Assembly (NCBI GenBank): GCA_016859345.1
Contig: CM029124.1
Span: 10,682,001-10,746,000, forward strand
Origin: Istiophorus platypterus
Lineage: Eukaryota > Chordata > Actinopteri > Istiophoriformes > Istiophoridae
Direction: 5' to 3'
DNA length: 64,000 nt
Below are positions 48,601-60,579 of this stretch, piece by piece. The notes beneath the pieces were generated by a model. The model had not been told where the DNA came from. It was given only the letters and a program-made list of their open reading frames with translations, and ran no database searches. The first letter of the stretch is position 1, and every line of letters starts with the position of its first letter. Position numbers and translations under genes: made by a program.

Positions 48601-51600
48601 GGACACACATTGCTGCTGCAGGAATGCCATCCAATTAATAGAGCAGCTGAGGGCAGCGCTGTTTGGGGTACTGCAAGTTCTCTAACCGGCTGCTCACGTT
48701 GGCTGTATGTTACATTAAGCTTGCACACATGAAAGTGGTATCAATCTTCCCATATAACGCTCAACCAAGAAGTAACATGTTTATTTTGTGTGAAATATGA
48801 CCAAAAAAGGAAGAACAGGATCCGTGTACACTTCCGTCAGCGGGTAGTCACAGCTGTCTGATATTTCCAAATCTCTCTTTCTTTTTTTTCTTCTTCTTCT
48901 TAAAAAGGAGACAATGATGGACTCCAAATCCAGCTTTCCGGAAATATGTGCTTTTTTTCTGTGACAATGTGGAGGCACACACTGCTGCAGACCACAGGAC
49001 TGACAAAGAGATGCTTTATGAGTTTCATGCCATTCCCATAACTGACTAGACACATAAACACTAATTACACCGACAGACTGTCCTTCCCAAAACCCCCTGG
49101 CAGCAAACTCTAGCTATCTCTGAGTAGACAGGAGTGCTGGGTTGTAGACGTTTGCCTTTAGGATATGTGTGTATTTGTATCTGTGTGTGGACAGACATTT
49201 GTGTTATGCATATAAGTTGTCTTGAAATTTGTCTGGAATTGTGTTAACATAAATATTTCCCTGCCTTCAGTTTGTTGAGTTTTCTCAAACACAATGCTGC
49301 ACATATCATAACAAATAAGATACTGTCCTGTCAAAACTATCAAAACCTGAGTATGTGACACTAATTGAGCTATATTTAAACTTTTCCCCTCCACTAATAC
49401 GGAAGAATGAGACAGCTTGAGCTCCTCTTAGGTGGTTTGATAACCATGTCTGACAGGGCTATCAAGAAAATTGCACGACCTGACGCTGTCTTCAGCCTCG
49501 CATGTCAGAGTTATAACCTGGTGAACCAGGCACCCCATATGTGTGTTTGCTATCAGTATTTTTGATGCCTCGCTGACTCCTGTGAGTGCACGAAAACTTT
49601 ACGTCTAAAGTCGTCTACTGTACTGTAACTTTTCAGCTATCCACAATAAGTAGACATTGGATGAATTAGTATGATTCACCTCAGAGCTTGCTTAGATTAA
49701 CCTCAACCATAATATAAAGAGCACAGCTCATGAAATATTCTCATGTTTTATTCCTTCCTGCTGATTAAAACACATGCCTCTTTCATGAGCTCACTCCACA
49801 GAGGTCATATCACTTAATATTGCTCTGGATCTCTACTGTACAGTGCATTACTGTACAGCACATCGCTCCAGTGGTTGTGGTTTGGTCCCCCCTGGCACTC
49901 CTGCTGTTTAACCAGTCCTGAATCTCCGCTCTGTTCAAGCATGCTTATGATGGCAGGCGGACAGAGAGAGGTGTTCACACCGGCCTGGCGTCAGACTTTA
50001 GCGTAGGCCAGCACTGATGAAGCAGGGGCAAGTTTGCTCCATTTTTTTCACAGATCAAAGACTGAGGATTGAGGGCAGAGGTGGTATCCATGTGTAGGTA
50101 TTTTAACAGAGTGTGTGAGATTGTATTTGTGTGTAAGTGTGTGTCTTTGTGTGTATGTGTGTGTGTGTGTGTGTGTGTGCGGTTGGGCAGAGGCAGCGGA
50201 GTTAGCAGTGACTTACCTTCCCCAGCTTTGGAGGCACCCAGCTCCAAGTCATCCTGTGTGCCACTGTGGGAGTTGAGATAGGTGGCAGGGACCCAACCCT
50301 GTTCCTCTGCAGTGCTGACAAACCACCAACCTGTAGACACATACAGAGGCTTAAAATCACCAGGGCTACGTGGGTGTACCACGGTGATCAGGTGCGTAAT
50401 GTGCAGGATCATTAAGAAACACATCATACAATGCATTATGCTGCAAGATGTAGTAGGTATGTTTTAAACACGAGTGTCAAGAATTAAAATGTCATCTTAT
50501 GTCTAGAACATTTGTTGAAATTTTGCCAATGGATTTGGATCTGTGAAGCACGTACAAAGTGGCATTTCACTTTAAAAATTTGATCCTAATACTGAGTAGA
50601 ATACAGGGATCCCTTGTGCTAGATAAAGTGTGCTGCATAAGGCCTTGCAGCGAATGTAAAGAACATATGTGCACCAATCATAACATTTTAAAATGTACAT
50701 TTAAAAAAAAGTCACAGCGCATTTGTGAGACCGTGTCCGCTCTCTGAAGGAGACGTAAGTGACAAAGCTGGCACAAAAAATTCCCTATATGTGTTATGCC
50801 ACACGTACGGTGTTTGTTGTGGTAACGGGAATACAATATGGCTGACAGCTGTCTGGATGGCCCATAAAGAGCAAGGAGTGTTCCATCACACTTTCACAGC
50901 TGCTCCAAGCCTCCACCGTACATTTTCCTACAGAAATGGTGAGTTATGAGGTAGTGTATTTGCACACAATTATTAAAAAGAAGCAGAACAAAGAATGATA
51001 GATGGGAACAGAGAGAACTTGTATGACTTAATTCAGGAGATGGTAAAGGATGAGGCAAATTTATAGGATGATAATACGGAAATGACAGCAAAAGGATCGT
51101 AGAGGTTTATATTAGGAAATTGTGATTCATCTGTATTTAGTAACATATGATGTACTTCTGTTCTTAATTTTGTAGCAATGCATCACAATTAGACAGGTAG
51201 CAATAAAGGCCTCTGTGGATTAAAAGGAGCTTGGAAGTAGACAGGACAGTACACGAGGAGGTTTTTCTTCATCAGTGTTAAAGACTTTTTAATTCTGTTA
51301 TGTTGGATCTACCTCATGTGAAGAGATTATTTTGTTAAGTCAGAGAGAACTTGAAAAATGACAGTACACAAAATTTCCCCCCTGCTGGATAATGATGTAC
51401 TTCACTCAACAAAAACAAACTAGAGCAGAGATCCAAACCTCTGCCAACACTGAACAATTCTTTACCCCGCTGTGATATTCAAAGACATCATGATGTCACT
51501 GTTATCTATTAATTTCTGCAAGGATGCCCAAAGGACTTGGTAAAAGATCCCCTCCTCAGGCAGTTTCATAACATAATTTGTGGTAATAAAAACTTGTGAT

Positions 51601-54600
51601 GACTAACACTGCTGAATCAAACTCTTCCCTGGTTGTATGCCTATCTGTCCACCAAATTTATCTGGACACTAGATGAACTAGAGATATCCTGCTGACAGAC
51701 TAAATGCATGGCTTTCTCAGCGGAGGCAATAACAGAGAAAATATTTCCAGGCTTTTATTGAAACTTAAAAGCGCAATTTCTGGGATTCGTGTGAAGGATG
51801 ATTTATTTAACTGATGGACTTGCTAGGCTACACAAAAAAAAAAAAAAAAAAACATCAGCTTTACCGGGAGGCTATTTTTGCAGAGTTAGGGTGGGTCCAG
51901 ATAGGAGGATGCTGTTAGAGTCTGGCTCTGAGCATCATGCTGGCTTGGACTCAGGGATGAAACAAGCCATGTAATGTGCTCAGTCTCTGCACCCAAACTG
52001 TGGCTTGAACGAAAGCCCATGTTGGTAAATCAGACAGAGCCTCAGGCAACAAAAACACAAAATGGTTTCTACAACATTCAAATTCAGAGGATTCAAAATA
52101 CGGACTATTGCCTTACTATTGTCAACTTTATTTTGACATCAATTACACAGACATCCTATTTCTAAACAAGTTAACAAAATTTTCCAATACTTCATTGTTT
52201 CACTGAAAACATGTAAACCTGAAGTGTCATGTTTAAGGAGCATCAAAAGGGGAATATAAACTACATTAATGACACATGAAATTGAATTGACTATTAGAGA
52301 GAATTCAGCTTGGCAGGTGCAAAAAGACCTGTGTCAACTCAATGAAGAAAAAATATGTGCATTTGTAATATGCCATTTTCACACATGCCAGGCAGGGAGA
52401 CATGTCATTTTCACCTCAGCAAAATGACACTTAAAGAAATGTGAGCAAATATAAGAATAAGGTGTAGGCATGCAATTTAATTGAGAGAATTTGGCTGTAA
52501 GTCTAAATATACATACACAGCAATGACACACTGCCACTTGAAAAGGCCTGAGTAAATATATGCTGCTATTGATGGCTTGGGCTGCCTTGCCTGTATTTTT
52601 CAACCCATAAGTCAGGTGCTTAGGCTGAGTTCAATGAACCTCAGAAGAGGCAATAAAAGTACTTTTCAAAATGCACACACATTACGCAAGTGCTACATTC
52701 CTGGTCACTGCAGGTTTCTATCAGACAGGTTGCAATTATGTGAAATGTAGAAAAACACCCACTTATAAATGAGAGACCTTCTTTGTGTCTTTCATCGCAT
52801 GCATTCATTCAAAGAGCACTACAGTCTTGCACAAAACCAGCTCCATAGTTCATGTATGTGGGCAACACAAAGTGACACAGATCCAAATTTCAGAAACAAT
52901 GAGTTGAATAATATGTATACTAATTAAATCAATACATTGTGTATTGGGCTTGAGATGCAATTAAATAAAATAATGAAAACGTTAAATTAAAGCTCCTGTG
53001 AGGTGAGTGCATGTAGCTGTGGATTCAGCTGCTTAAAGGCAAAGTGGCAGATAATGGAAATAAGATTAGGGGAGGAATGTATTCTCTCGTCCTGGTTTCT
53101 GGAAGGAAGGGATTATCTGTGCAGACGTGTGAGGAGCAAAGGTGAAGGAACCACACCTAATGTCTGGAAATCTGTGTGTGTATGTACTAGTACAGGTGTG
53201 TCTGTGACTTGGTTTGGTTCTGATCCACCAACTGTCTTGGCTCCCCCAGCAGAAAGTATAGACATACAGCCACGCCTGTATCTCTGTCGATGTTTGTGTA
53301 TCACCCTTCGCTGTTTTTGATGAGTCTGTGACACAACCTACTTTTCTCTCTGTCTCCCTGCCTTGTTATCCACGTAGGGCAATATTAAAAAAATCTTGGA
53401 AAGCTGCTGCTGAGTTTCAACCACGAAGACAAAAAAAAGAACACAGCAAAATGCTGACTGGCAATACACTTTGCTAAACATTATTCAATATCAAGATTAT
53501 AGCTACTTAGTGAACATCCTGAGTAAATCTAAAAGCTTTTTAAATGTTTGAGCAGAATTTAGTTTTGTAATCCCCACCGTTTTGGGGTCAGTGGTTACAT
53601 AAGACAATAGCTAAACCCACAACCTTCTGGTGGAGATCTCATGTGACACCATGACACCACAGGATCACAACCAGGGACATCGACCTCAAATGTCACAGCC
53701 TTGGAAAGAAGGAAGAAAACCAAACGGCTCGTCCTGACAGCTTTGTTGTATTGCACTACAAGTACATGCCGACACACTGGATGTTTCAAGGAGAGGAGAA
53801 ATGCAAATTTTACTTAAATTTATGCCTCAGTAGCCTACTATGAAGCGCTAGACTCTGGTCAAATCAAGTGAAATTCCTGCTTGTTTCCAATCATTTCTAT
53901 GATTAAAACAAAGATGACAATATTGGCCTAATTCAGACAGAATGAAACATACGGATCAATGTTCAAGGGAAAAGTTTGACATTTTGGGAAATACATTTTT
54001 TTAATTTCCTATCTGTAAGAAAGTTAGATGTGAGGTTGATATAACTCTCATATCCGTCCATTACGTATAAGGCTACAGCCAGCAGACAATTAGCTTAGCC
54101 AAGAACAAAGATTGAAAACAGGAGGTAATAGCTAGCCTACTCCATCAAACGGTAAAAAAAATTTACTGAAAATGTCATGCTCTTCGTTTTTTTTTTTCAA
54201 CCAATTGCTTGAATAATGAAAAAAAAAAAATCAATGTTGGTTGAGTGAGTTGAACGTTTTGCAGCTATGTGTAAATGCAAGATAGAAAAAAAAGCAACTC
54301 AGATAGTTACTTCAGCAAAGGAAGATGAGATAAGACATGTAAACAGATGCTTGCTCAAGACTTTTATGAGGTTGTCCTAATAGTCTAACCTACAAATGCA
54401 GATACAGTGGACAAAAATCTAATGAGAGCAAGCAGTATTTCTAAGCTCTATTTGTCTTTCATGGAGTATCTGCCATCTGGAAACTCTATCAGCTTTAAGA
54501 CCCGTGCTTCATTTTTACTGTAATCAACAGCAGATTCCCAGCTGTGACAAGAAACTGTATTTATGCCATTTTGGGTTTCTCCTTAAGTGACTGTATAGCC

Positions 54601-57600
54601 TATAAAACAAAACTGCAATTTTCGTACACAATCAATCAAGTCTGATTCCTGAGCAGTGGCATATATAACACAGTGGGATAGTGCAATGCTCCTTAATGTC
54701 CTACTCATACCTATAAATGTATTATTGTAATGGTACTGAAATCCGAAATTAACTTTGTTTTGCACTTTGAAGTAACTTTGTAATACTAACAAAAGGTTTC
54801 TACATATCTCATATAAATATGAGGACCACAGATTCAGCAGCACGATGAGTCTTTTTCTTTCACGACCTGAAATGATGAGGAATGCAGTGGCTCAGCAGTC
54901 CTGCAGACATCTGACACCACTGTTGAGTGGAGCAGGAGAAAACCCCATTCATTTCCAGCTTCTGTATTTATTAACAGTAGATCCAGAATCAAAGCACAAG
55001 GGGGAAGGTATCCAGCCCAACACACACACTTCCAGTTTTCATAAAACACTGGGTTTCAATTACCTGGGTGGCTCTGGTGGGAGCGGGAAAGGGGGGTGAA
55101 AATGGCACAAAACGACTTTCAAGAGCTAATGTTGACCTAAGTAACGACCTTCACTCCCTCCCAGGCTCTGAAAGGATCCCCTCATGGTCTGAATGACTCT
55201 ATAGCCCGCAGGTTGTGTGCTCTCTAGGTTCCACAAATTTGGAGACACAGCAGTCCTTGAGTGTCTGAAAACCCACCCCTTAAAAGTGCTGGTTCAACTC
55301 AATGGTCAATTCTTGAGTTAGAGGGAGGCACCTTTTTGGCTCCGCAGACTGATTTCTGTGCGCTATTATTACCACTATTTATGCTCTTAAATACTGTTAA
55401 AGCTCCTGATCTTCATCTCCTCTGTTTGTATCAGTCTGAGACAACATTAAAAGAAAATAAAACAGGAGAGGCCTGCGGTATGTTGAAATGCCAGTTACAA
55501 AGCTCCCATCTGAGTTTCCATATTTAAAAATACAGGATAAGGTTAATTTCTTGAGATGGTCATTGGTACCTCCTATGGTAAGCTGAAAGAATGTGGAGGA
55601 CGGGGATTACTATGAGTGGATAATGTGTCCTCCATCTGCTCTAAGATATTTAACACTTGGCAACTTTTCTGTATCATGTCTTTGGTGGTTCTTTGACAAG
55701 AATTATAGGGTTTTTCCTCTTTTACACAAGGAAACATGTTCTTGCTGAAACTGCACATACCAAATCGGGGAAACTGAAGGTTTGAGCGCTAGCAGCAGTA
55801 GAAGCTCAACGCTGACCTTGCCTTTAATTCCTACCGCATATCTGTGATAGAAAAATTTGGCCAGTATATTCAGCCAGTATACAAGATGCTGAAAGGAGAG
55901 CAGATGCTAAAATCTGCAAAAGAAACCACAGTTTCTCAATAACTACTGAATAGAGGGTATGTGTGTTGTCTGTGCATAATGGCTCAAACAAGACTTAAAG
56001 GTTCGAAAGCCATGCTAGCAACTCTGTAAGGCTACATTTGGGAACAGCGGTGAGTGGAGTTTAGGGACCACCAAACTGATTTGTCCTGACGGGAACATGA
56101 ATGTTTGCACCAGATTTCATGGCAATCCATCATGTAGTCGTTGAGAAATTTCAGTCTAGACCAAAGTGGCTAGACCAAACAACAAACTGATATAACCATC
56201 CCTAGAGCCATGCTGCTAACACGGTGGATAACAATTAAAATAAGCACAAATAATTTATTTTTGGATAATTACTCTCCTAGTTATCTGGATATTTTGCCAT
56301 TTAACAACTATTGCCTGATATAATTTTGTAGGTAACTTGAAAATTTAAAGTCATAATCCTTTAGAGAGTAACATTAAATCTCTGCTTTTAAGCTAAACTC
56401 CTGGATGACTCAAAAGATTTGCCTCTCTGAAGATTTAACTCCTGCTGAGCCCTGAGATCATCTTGCTTCCAGCCCGAGGATGGAGAGCAGAGACATTATT
56501 GTGCTGGTACATTTTTTCCATGTGAATGTAAGACAGACATCCTGCACATCCATCATACCATGCTGAGGGCCAGACCTTCTTAATCTACCAGGATTTCACT
56601 CCTGCAGTGTGTACGGGCTTTCAGCCAGGCAATCGAACATCACCTGCAGGAAATCCCTGGTACATTCCAGTTTCTCCTCTGCTCAGATTTGTCAAACTTA
56701 AATCATTATTGTTCACCAGGGTAAGAAGGGCAATTTTATACAGATATGATCACTGTCTCGGTAAGTGACCATTAAGACTCTTCCCTGTTTGAGTAAGATG
56801 AATGGAGCAGCAGAGATACAATACAAGCTGTACATGGGTGGTGCCAGGGGGTCTTGGGGGAGTGACGGATGTGAGCTGGCCTCCCCAAAACAGACAGGCA
56901 TTTCTGGTGTTCATTCAGCAAACTGTAAGTCATAGAAGCTGATCTACAATCGGACTGGAGACAGGTTAGACTCCAACTAGTCTACAGAGAGACATTTTCT
57001 GCACGGGACTGAGCAGAACATGCCTAATGCTGCCCTGAAGGTGTGGGCAAACAGGCTGCAGTAGGTACAATATTTCCAGAGATGACTGCAAATTATTTTT
57101 TTCCTTTCCTGTAAAATACTCCCATAAAGTGCAAAGTTTAAACCACTGAATACAGAGCATTTTAACTGACCAACACGTTTTCTAGCTTAGCCTTCGCTAA
57201 CATCCCTCCAATATAGTGTAAACTGAGGAGGCATCCTGGAGGATCCATTAAGCCATTATAATGAACCAACCTCTCTGAACCACTAACTTTGGCAGGAAAT
57301 AGCTTTTTCCATTTTCTCCCTTAGTTTCTCCCTTCACTACTCTCTCCTCCTGCACCAGTATCCCCCCCTGGCAAACTCTCATATAACAGAAAAATAAAAT
57401 AGCTGCAGAGGAAGTGAGGACAGAATTATTAATAAGAAAAAAATCTAATTACAGCAAAGTTTGGGTCAATTCTAAATTGTAATTTCTATTTTCATATTCC
57501 TCCTTCAGATTAAACTGTGTATTTTCTTCAATGGCTCTTGTCAAATAGTAACTTCCTTGTTTTAAGAGAATCATTCCATTCCAGGGAAACCTACTGCTAC

Positions 57601-60032
57601 GACAGAACATCAAACAGTCACTGGTCTACCCTGTTGATTTCCTACATACTACACCTACTTCAAACCCAAAAAACCCGCAATCAATATAAACTACTGTACC
57701 AACTGAAACAAAGACCACAACACAAACTGTATCGTCGAGCCAGTGCAACGGAAAATACTGCCTTGGCTCAGGACAGCAGGCTGGAAAAGTGGAGAAAGCT
57801 GAGCTCACTTATAGGTCTGACCTAGATTCACTACCCTGTCAAAGGCATATATTATCGGATCCAAGGTAAGGAAAAGTCGATAACTGCCGTGGGCCGCAGT
57901 CACAGGCACAGTATATGGTACAGTAGCTTTAACAGCAGGACAGCTGTTGAAGGGCTAGGATGAATGGCAAAAATAATACGGAGCTGTAGTTTTCCATTTC
58001 TAGATCTCTCACCTTTACATCCTCACACCTTTTTGCAAAAAATATTGTACACAACCAGTCAGACACACAATGATCATACAAACTTTAGTTAGACTATTAG
58101 TTAGATGTTTTCCACTAAATGCATCCAAAGACTGCAGAAGAACCCACGCTGGTTTTACTGTGCATTGCTTTAAAGGAAAATGTGTGACTACAGATTAAGT
58201 CTTAATGAAAATCCCATACAAGCCTTTTACAAAAGAAAAAAAACACCTTTTAGTACCTTTAACTCAGCGTACTCACCACATAGCTCTGTCAATTTGTCAG
58301 AAACCGTTAAGGGTTTGTACTTATCCTGCACGGGAAAGGATGATAAATCAAATGAGCTCTGAAATCTTCTAAGTGCACACCTGGTCTTGTTAGTATTGGC
58401 AAAGGGATGCGAAGTGATTTCAACAGGCCAAATGGAGCAGCTTTAGCTGACCTTCATTGCAGGAGGTGTTGAGATTTCAGTTAAATGCTAACTGTGGTTC
58501 TGGAAATAGTCTCCATAGCAAGATGTAGGGGCTAATTTATTACTTTAGATCTCTGTGAAAGTGTTAGTGTATAATATAACTGTCAAGTAACCTTAGGATG
58601 TGTTTTAAGAATCTTGGAGTCTACCTTTTTGCCATCTAGAAACTCACGACAAATCAAACCAAACCAGAGATGAATGAAAGAACTGAAAGGAGAGTGGCAA
58701 AATTTATAGTCTATATCAGAGAAGGGGATGAAACAAAACAACAACAACGACAACATGGAAACTAAGCCATAGTAATAACACAGAAGCCCGGATATCATAA
58801 ATCTCATTCTGCATGGATCATCAACATGTAGACCAACCCCTATGACTTCAGCTGAAATTCAAACGTAAAGGGGCCTCTACTTAAAAGCACAGGACCATGC
58901 AGTTCAAGTTCAGGGAGGAAAGCTCTCATTTAAGGCCCCCGGTAAAAAGACTTCAAGGTGTTGGAATATCCGCCTCCCTGTGGCTCCCCATTGGGTTGAA
59001 ATCCTACTGGAGTGGGGAGTGAAAACAAATACATGAACCCAAAGGCAGGACACGTGACACTTCAAAGCGATCCTACTCTACGGATCCCCCTAAGACCAGT
59101 GTGGCATGGCGTTTCACTCACACCCATCATGAAACTGAGGTCCAATTGCCTTCCTGGTCACAGTTTCCTCCTCCATCTCTCTTTCCCTGTCCTCCCTCTG
59201 AAGAACACATGAGTCCCATTACTGTTTTACTGTCTCAGCACACCATTAAAGCTGAAGGTCCAATGCTGTTACCAGGCCTAAACCTCTCGAGTCACTCTCT
59301 TGCCTCATATGACAAATTCCCGGCAAAATAAAAATGATTCAGGCAGGTGCTAATGTACATTTGTCTAAAAAATAAGCCTTTTTGTATCTTCTTCCACCCA
59401 CTACGGATTCAAGAGGTTTTAGTTATGCTTAAACTTTCAATATTGTCAACGTGAATCCCATATACCTTAAAACACGATCTGGGCCCTATCTGCGAGCTTC
59501 CTCCAGAGGTTAAACAGCTGACTAAGGACTCTGCAGCTGCCATTTGTAAATCCAGCATGTCTTGCTGGCTTTCCATTAAAATGAGGTGGAACAATTAATA
59601 TGAGTCTGGAAGACATTCCTCTTGCTAGAGGCAACATTCTGGCCTCCAGCCTAAACCAACAGTGGGAAAAAACAGGGCTGACTGCAGGCCAAAGCGAGCC
59701 TCCAGATGGGGATAAGTAACAGCTAGTAAGCTGTGGACAAAGGAGGTGAGAGGGTTGAGATGGGGAAAAGGGTAGAATATTTAAGTAACCATGGACCGAA
59801 CCGAATAACGAAAGTGTCTGTTTGTGTCTGACATACATACAACATGCACGCCGCCTGTCCCTGCTCAACATGTCTTTGTTGTGCATTTGTTTTGATTACT
59901 CACCACTCTCACTTTTTTCAATGACGTCGACCACCTCCCCAGCTTGAAGGCTGATTTCTGCCGGCTCTTGTTTCTCGTAATTGGCCACCACCACATACTG
60001 TTCCAGGAGCATTGGGTCCGACGCATCCAGAC
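40745..60032 (-). CDS. sh3pxd2a: SH3 and PX domain-containing protein 2A (TKS5/FISH), 3' part of CDS, PX exons outside window
   Basis: Exons in transcript order: 60032-59904, 50330-50217, 48299-48216, 44651-44534, 44437-44109, 43914-43865, 42988-42869, 42673-40745 (stop). All junctions are GT-AG and in phase, giving 957 residues numbered from the split codon at 60032. SH3-1 is about residues 12-64, SH3-2 112-165, SH3-3 291-345, SH3-4 671-720 and SH3-5 894-957, ending YLEKKH. Linkers hold Pro-rich motifs (KVPPPAPPVKK, TPPIPSKPPGG) and tyrosines in YEEPEYDVP and CIYENDGFRPF, which correspond to the human Src-phosphorylated region. Family role: phosphoinositide-anchored scaffold and Src substrate that organises podosomes/invadopodia and binds ADAM proteases, Nck/Grb2, N-WASP and dynamin. 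Five SH3 domains and the linker motifs fit SH3PXD2A rather than SH3PXD2B, which has four. The PX domain must be encoded beyond 64000. Confidence 0.95.
42869..42988 (-). CDS. sh3pxd2a: sh3pxd2a exon G (first half of SH3-3)
   Basis: Acceptor ctgcccag, donor gtaaga; 120 nt, phase 0 at both ends. Encodes GFQLPSPPEPPTVEAEYYTI, ADFQSCISDGISFNGGQKAE, the start of SH3-3. Nearly identical to human TKS5 here. Confidence 0.96.
43865..43914 (-). CDS. sh3pxd2a: sh3pxd2a exon F (short Pro/Arg linker exon)
   Basis: Acceptor tttgcag, donor gtaaga; 50 nt. Encodes the end of a Gly codon plus SPVLRQKPPPRRDATL, matching the human RPPPRRE linker in front of SH3-3. It was found by phase and position because it is too short to stand out as an open frame. 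Confidence 0.92.
44109..44437 (-). CDS. sh3pxd2a: sh3pxd2a exon E (end of SH3-2 and linker)
   Basis: Acceptor aaatcacag, donor gtcagt. Encodes the SH3-2 end (YQDKEGWAPASYLKK), the conserved GPVEIIGNIMEISNLLNKKA block, KKEISLPIP-like sequence (here RKEISLPIP) and PAIARIAPHRVDI. The linker is Ser/Lys/Glu-rich and predicted disordered. The intron between exons D and E is only 96 nt. Confidence 0.95.
44534..44651 (-). CDS. sh3pxd2a: sh3pxd2a exon D (first part of SH3-2)
   Basis: Acceptor gctttggcag, donor gtaagc. Encodes EEKYVTVQPYSSQGKDEIAF, EKGVTVEVIQKN and LEGWWFI, ending with two bases of Arg149. Human TKS5 has nearly the same residues at SH3-2. Phase 1 in, phase 2 out. Confidence 0.96.
45355..45700. 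mobile_element. probable interspersed teleost repeat
   Basis: Segments tcaatgtaagtgatggagg, caaaattccctctatttgtt, cttccaccacagcccaacta and gaaacactgtctttgg recall a fish MITE that I know from other loci. No terminal repeats could be defined here, so limits are approximate. Confidence 0.45.
47528..47563. repeat. (AAAAC)n array
   Basis: Six to seven imperfect AAAAC units in the C-D intron of sh3pxd2a. Confidence 0.9.
48161..48190. repeat. (GGGA)n, read as C/U-rich on the sh3pxd2a RNA
   Basis: Seven GGGA-type units. In the - strand transcript this is a CCCU array that begins 26 nt after the donor of the 84-nt cassette exon. Confidence 0.95.
48216..48299 (-). CDS. sh3pxd2a: sh3pxd2a exon C (84-nt basic cassette exon)
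   Basis: Acceptor gtgtctgtcag, donor gtgaac. Encodes 28 residues around KRHKAHLKRLDRRWTLGG and VISRQQSR, matching the human segment between SH3-1 and SH3-2 (KAHLRRLDRRWTLGG). The length is a multiple of three and the flanking phases are identical, so skipping keeps the frame. I recall this segment being alternative in mammalian TKS5. The donor is weaker than its neighbours, and a C/U-rich repeat follows 26 nt downstream. Confidence 0.93.
48300..50216 (-). other. sh3pxd2a: sh3pxd2a intron between exons B and C
   Basis: 1.9 kb, gtaagt...tcag. Contains the CA array next to the exon B donor. No other feature seen. Confidence 0.92.
50109..50179. repeat. GT-rich microsatellite, CA-rich on the sh3pxd2a RNA
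   Basis: Pure TG from 50156 to 50179, with interrupted GT-rich sequence back to 50109. On the - strand transcript, the CA repeat begins 37 nt after the exon B donor. Confidence 0.95.
50217..50330 (-). CDS. sh3pxd2a: sh3pxd2a exon B (second half of SH3-1)
   Basis: Acceptor gtgtctacag, donor gtaagt. Encodes WWFVSTAEEQGWVPATYLNS, which closes SH3-1 with the Trp pair and the ALYDY-fold terminal strand, then a Gly/Asp-rich tail ending AGE and one base. It joins in frame to exon C (G|TT, Val) or directly to exon D (G|AA, Glu). Confidence 0.95.
53958..54142 (+). mobile_element. interspersed teleost repeat (ttttgggaaatac type)
   Basis: The run cattttgggaaatacatttt, with aagttagatgtgaggttgat, aaggctacagccagcagac, aattagcttagcc, gattgaaaacaggagg and aatagctagcct, is a diverged copy of a very common fish repeat. 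Limits are estimated; no coding sequence. Confidence 0.65.
56035..56230 (-). mobile_element. fragment of the same family as the 16600-17575 repeat, reverse orientation
   Basis: The run ccagatttcatggcaatcca, with tagtcgttgagaaatttca, tctagaccaaagtgg and ccatgctgctaac, is the reverse of modules of the kind seen near 16.6-17.6 kb and in known teleost copies. Fragmentary. Confidence 0.5.
59904..60032 (-). CDS. sh3pxd2a: sh3pxd2a exon A (first half of SH3-1)
   Basis: Acceptor aaccccag, donor gtgagt. Encodes GLDASDPMLLEQYVVVANYE... through EVVDVIEKSES. It starts with two bases of a split Gly codon, so an upstream exon must end in phase 1. The open frame continues 5' through the acceptor to an ATG at 60117 (see the internal promoter entry). 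The matching human segment directly follows the linker after the PX domain. Confidence 0.95.
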
Positions 60033-60579
60033 CTGGGGTTGATGGGAAAAAACATGCTGTCAGCCAGCTGCCAGCCATAGGTCCACGAGAACGACTGCTG
60101 GGCACTCGTTGTGCCATAGGCCACTTTGTCTGTAGAGCTCAGCCAATCACAATATTCACAGGGTTCAGTGCATCTTCCTGAGAGTCTAGCCATAGAGCTG
60201 CATCCCCCTCCAGCCCAACATCCAGGGCAATGGAGATGCTGAAAGTCTAGCAAAAGAATCCCCCTGCAAAATGTGAAGAATCAAGCACTCAACTGCAGAG
60301 AATCCATTCTGTGTTACTGAAGGGGCCTCATCCTTAATGTCCAACAAAGCTGAGACCCAGCCAGTAGATGCAGGTAGACACATTAACACAGTGGAAAGAG
60401 GAGCAGCAAAGAGAAAGCAGAAGGAGCTGTAGTAGTGATAGAAAAGTGAGCTGAAGCCAGCTGAGGACAGGACATTAGAGTGGGAGAAAGAAATGGTTTC
60501 CCTTGGAAAATAAACCATCTGCTAAAAAGCCTCCTTCTCCTCAGTTGGGGCTGGAGCTGGAGGAAGAGTAGGGGGGTTG

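Larger units (their letters stand above)
50331..59903 (-). other. sh3pxd2a: sh3pxd2a intron between exons A and B (9.6 kb)
   Basis: gtgagt...ctacag. AT-rich, with an A run at 51834-51852, repeats at 53.96-54.14 kb and 56.04-56.23 kb, and no recognisable exon. Confidence 0.9.
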
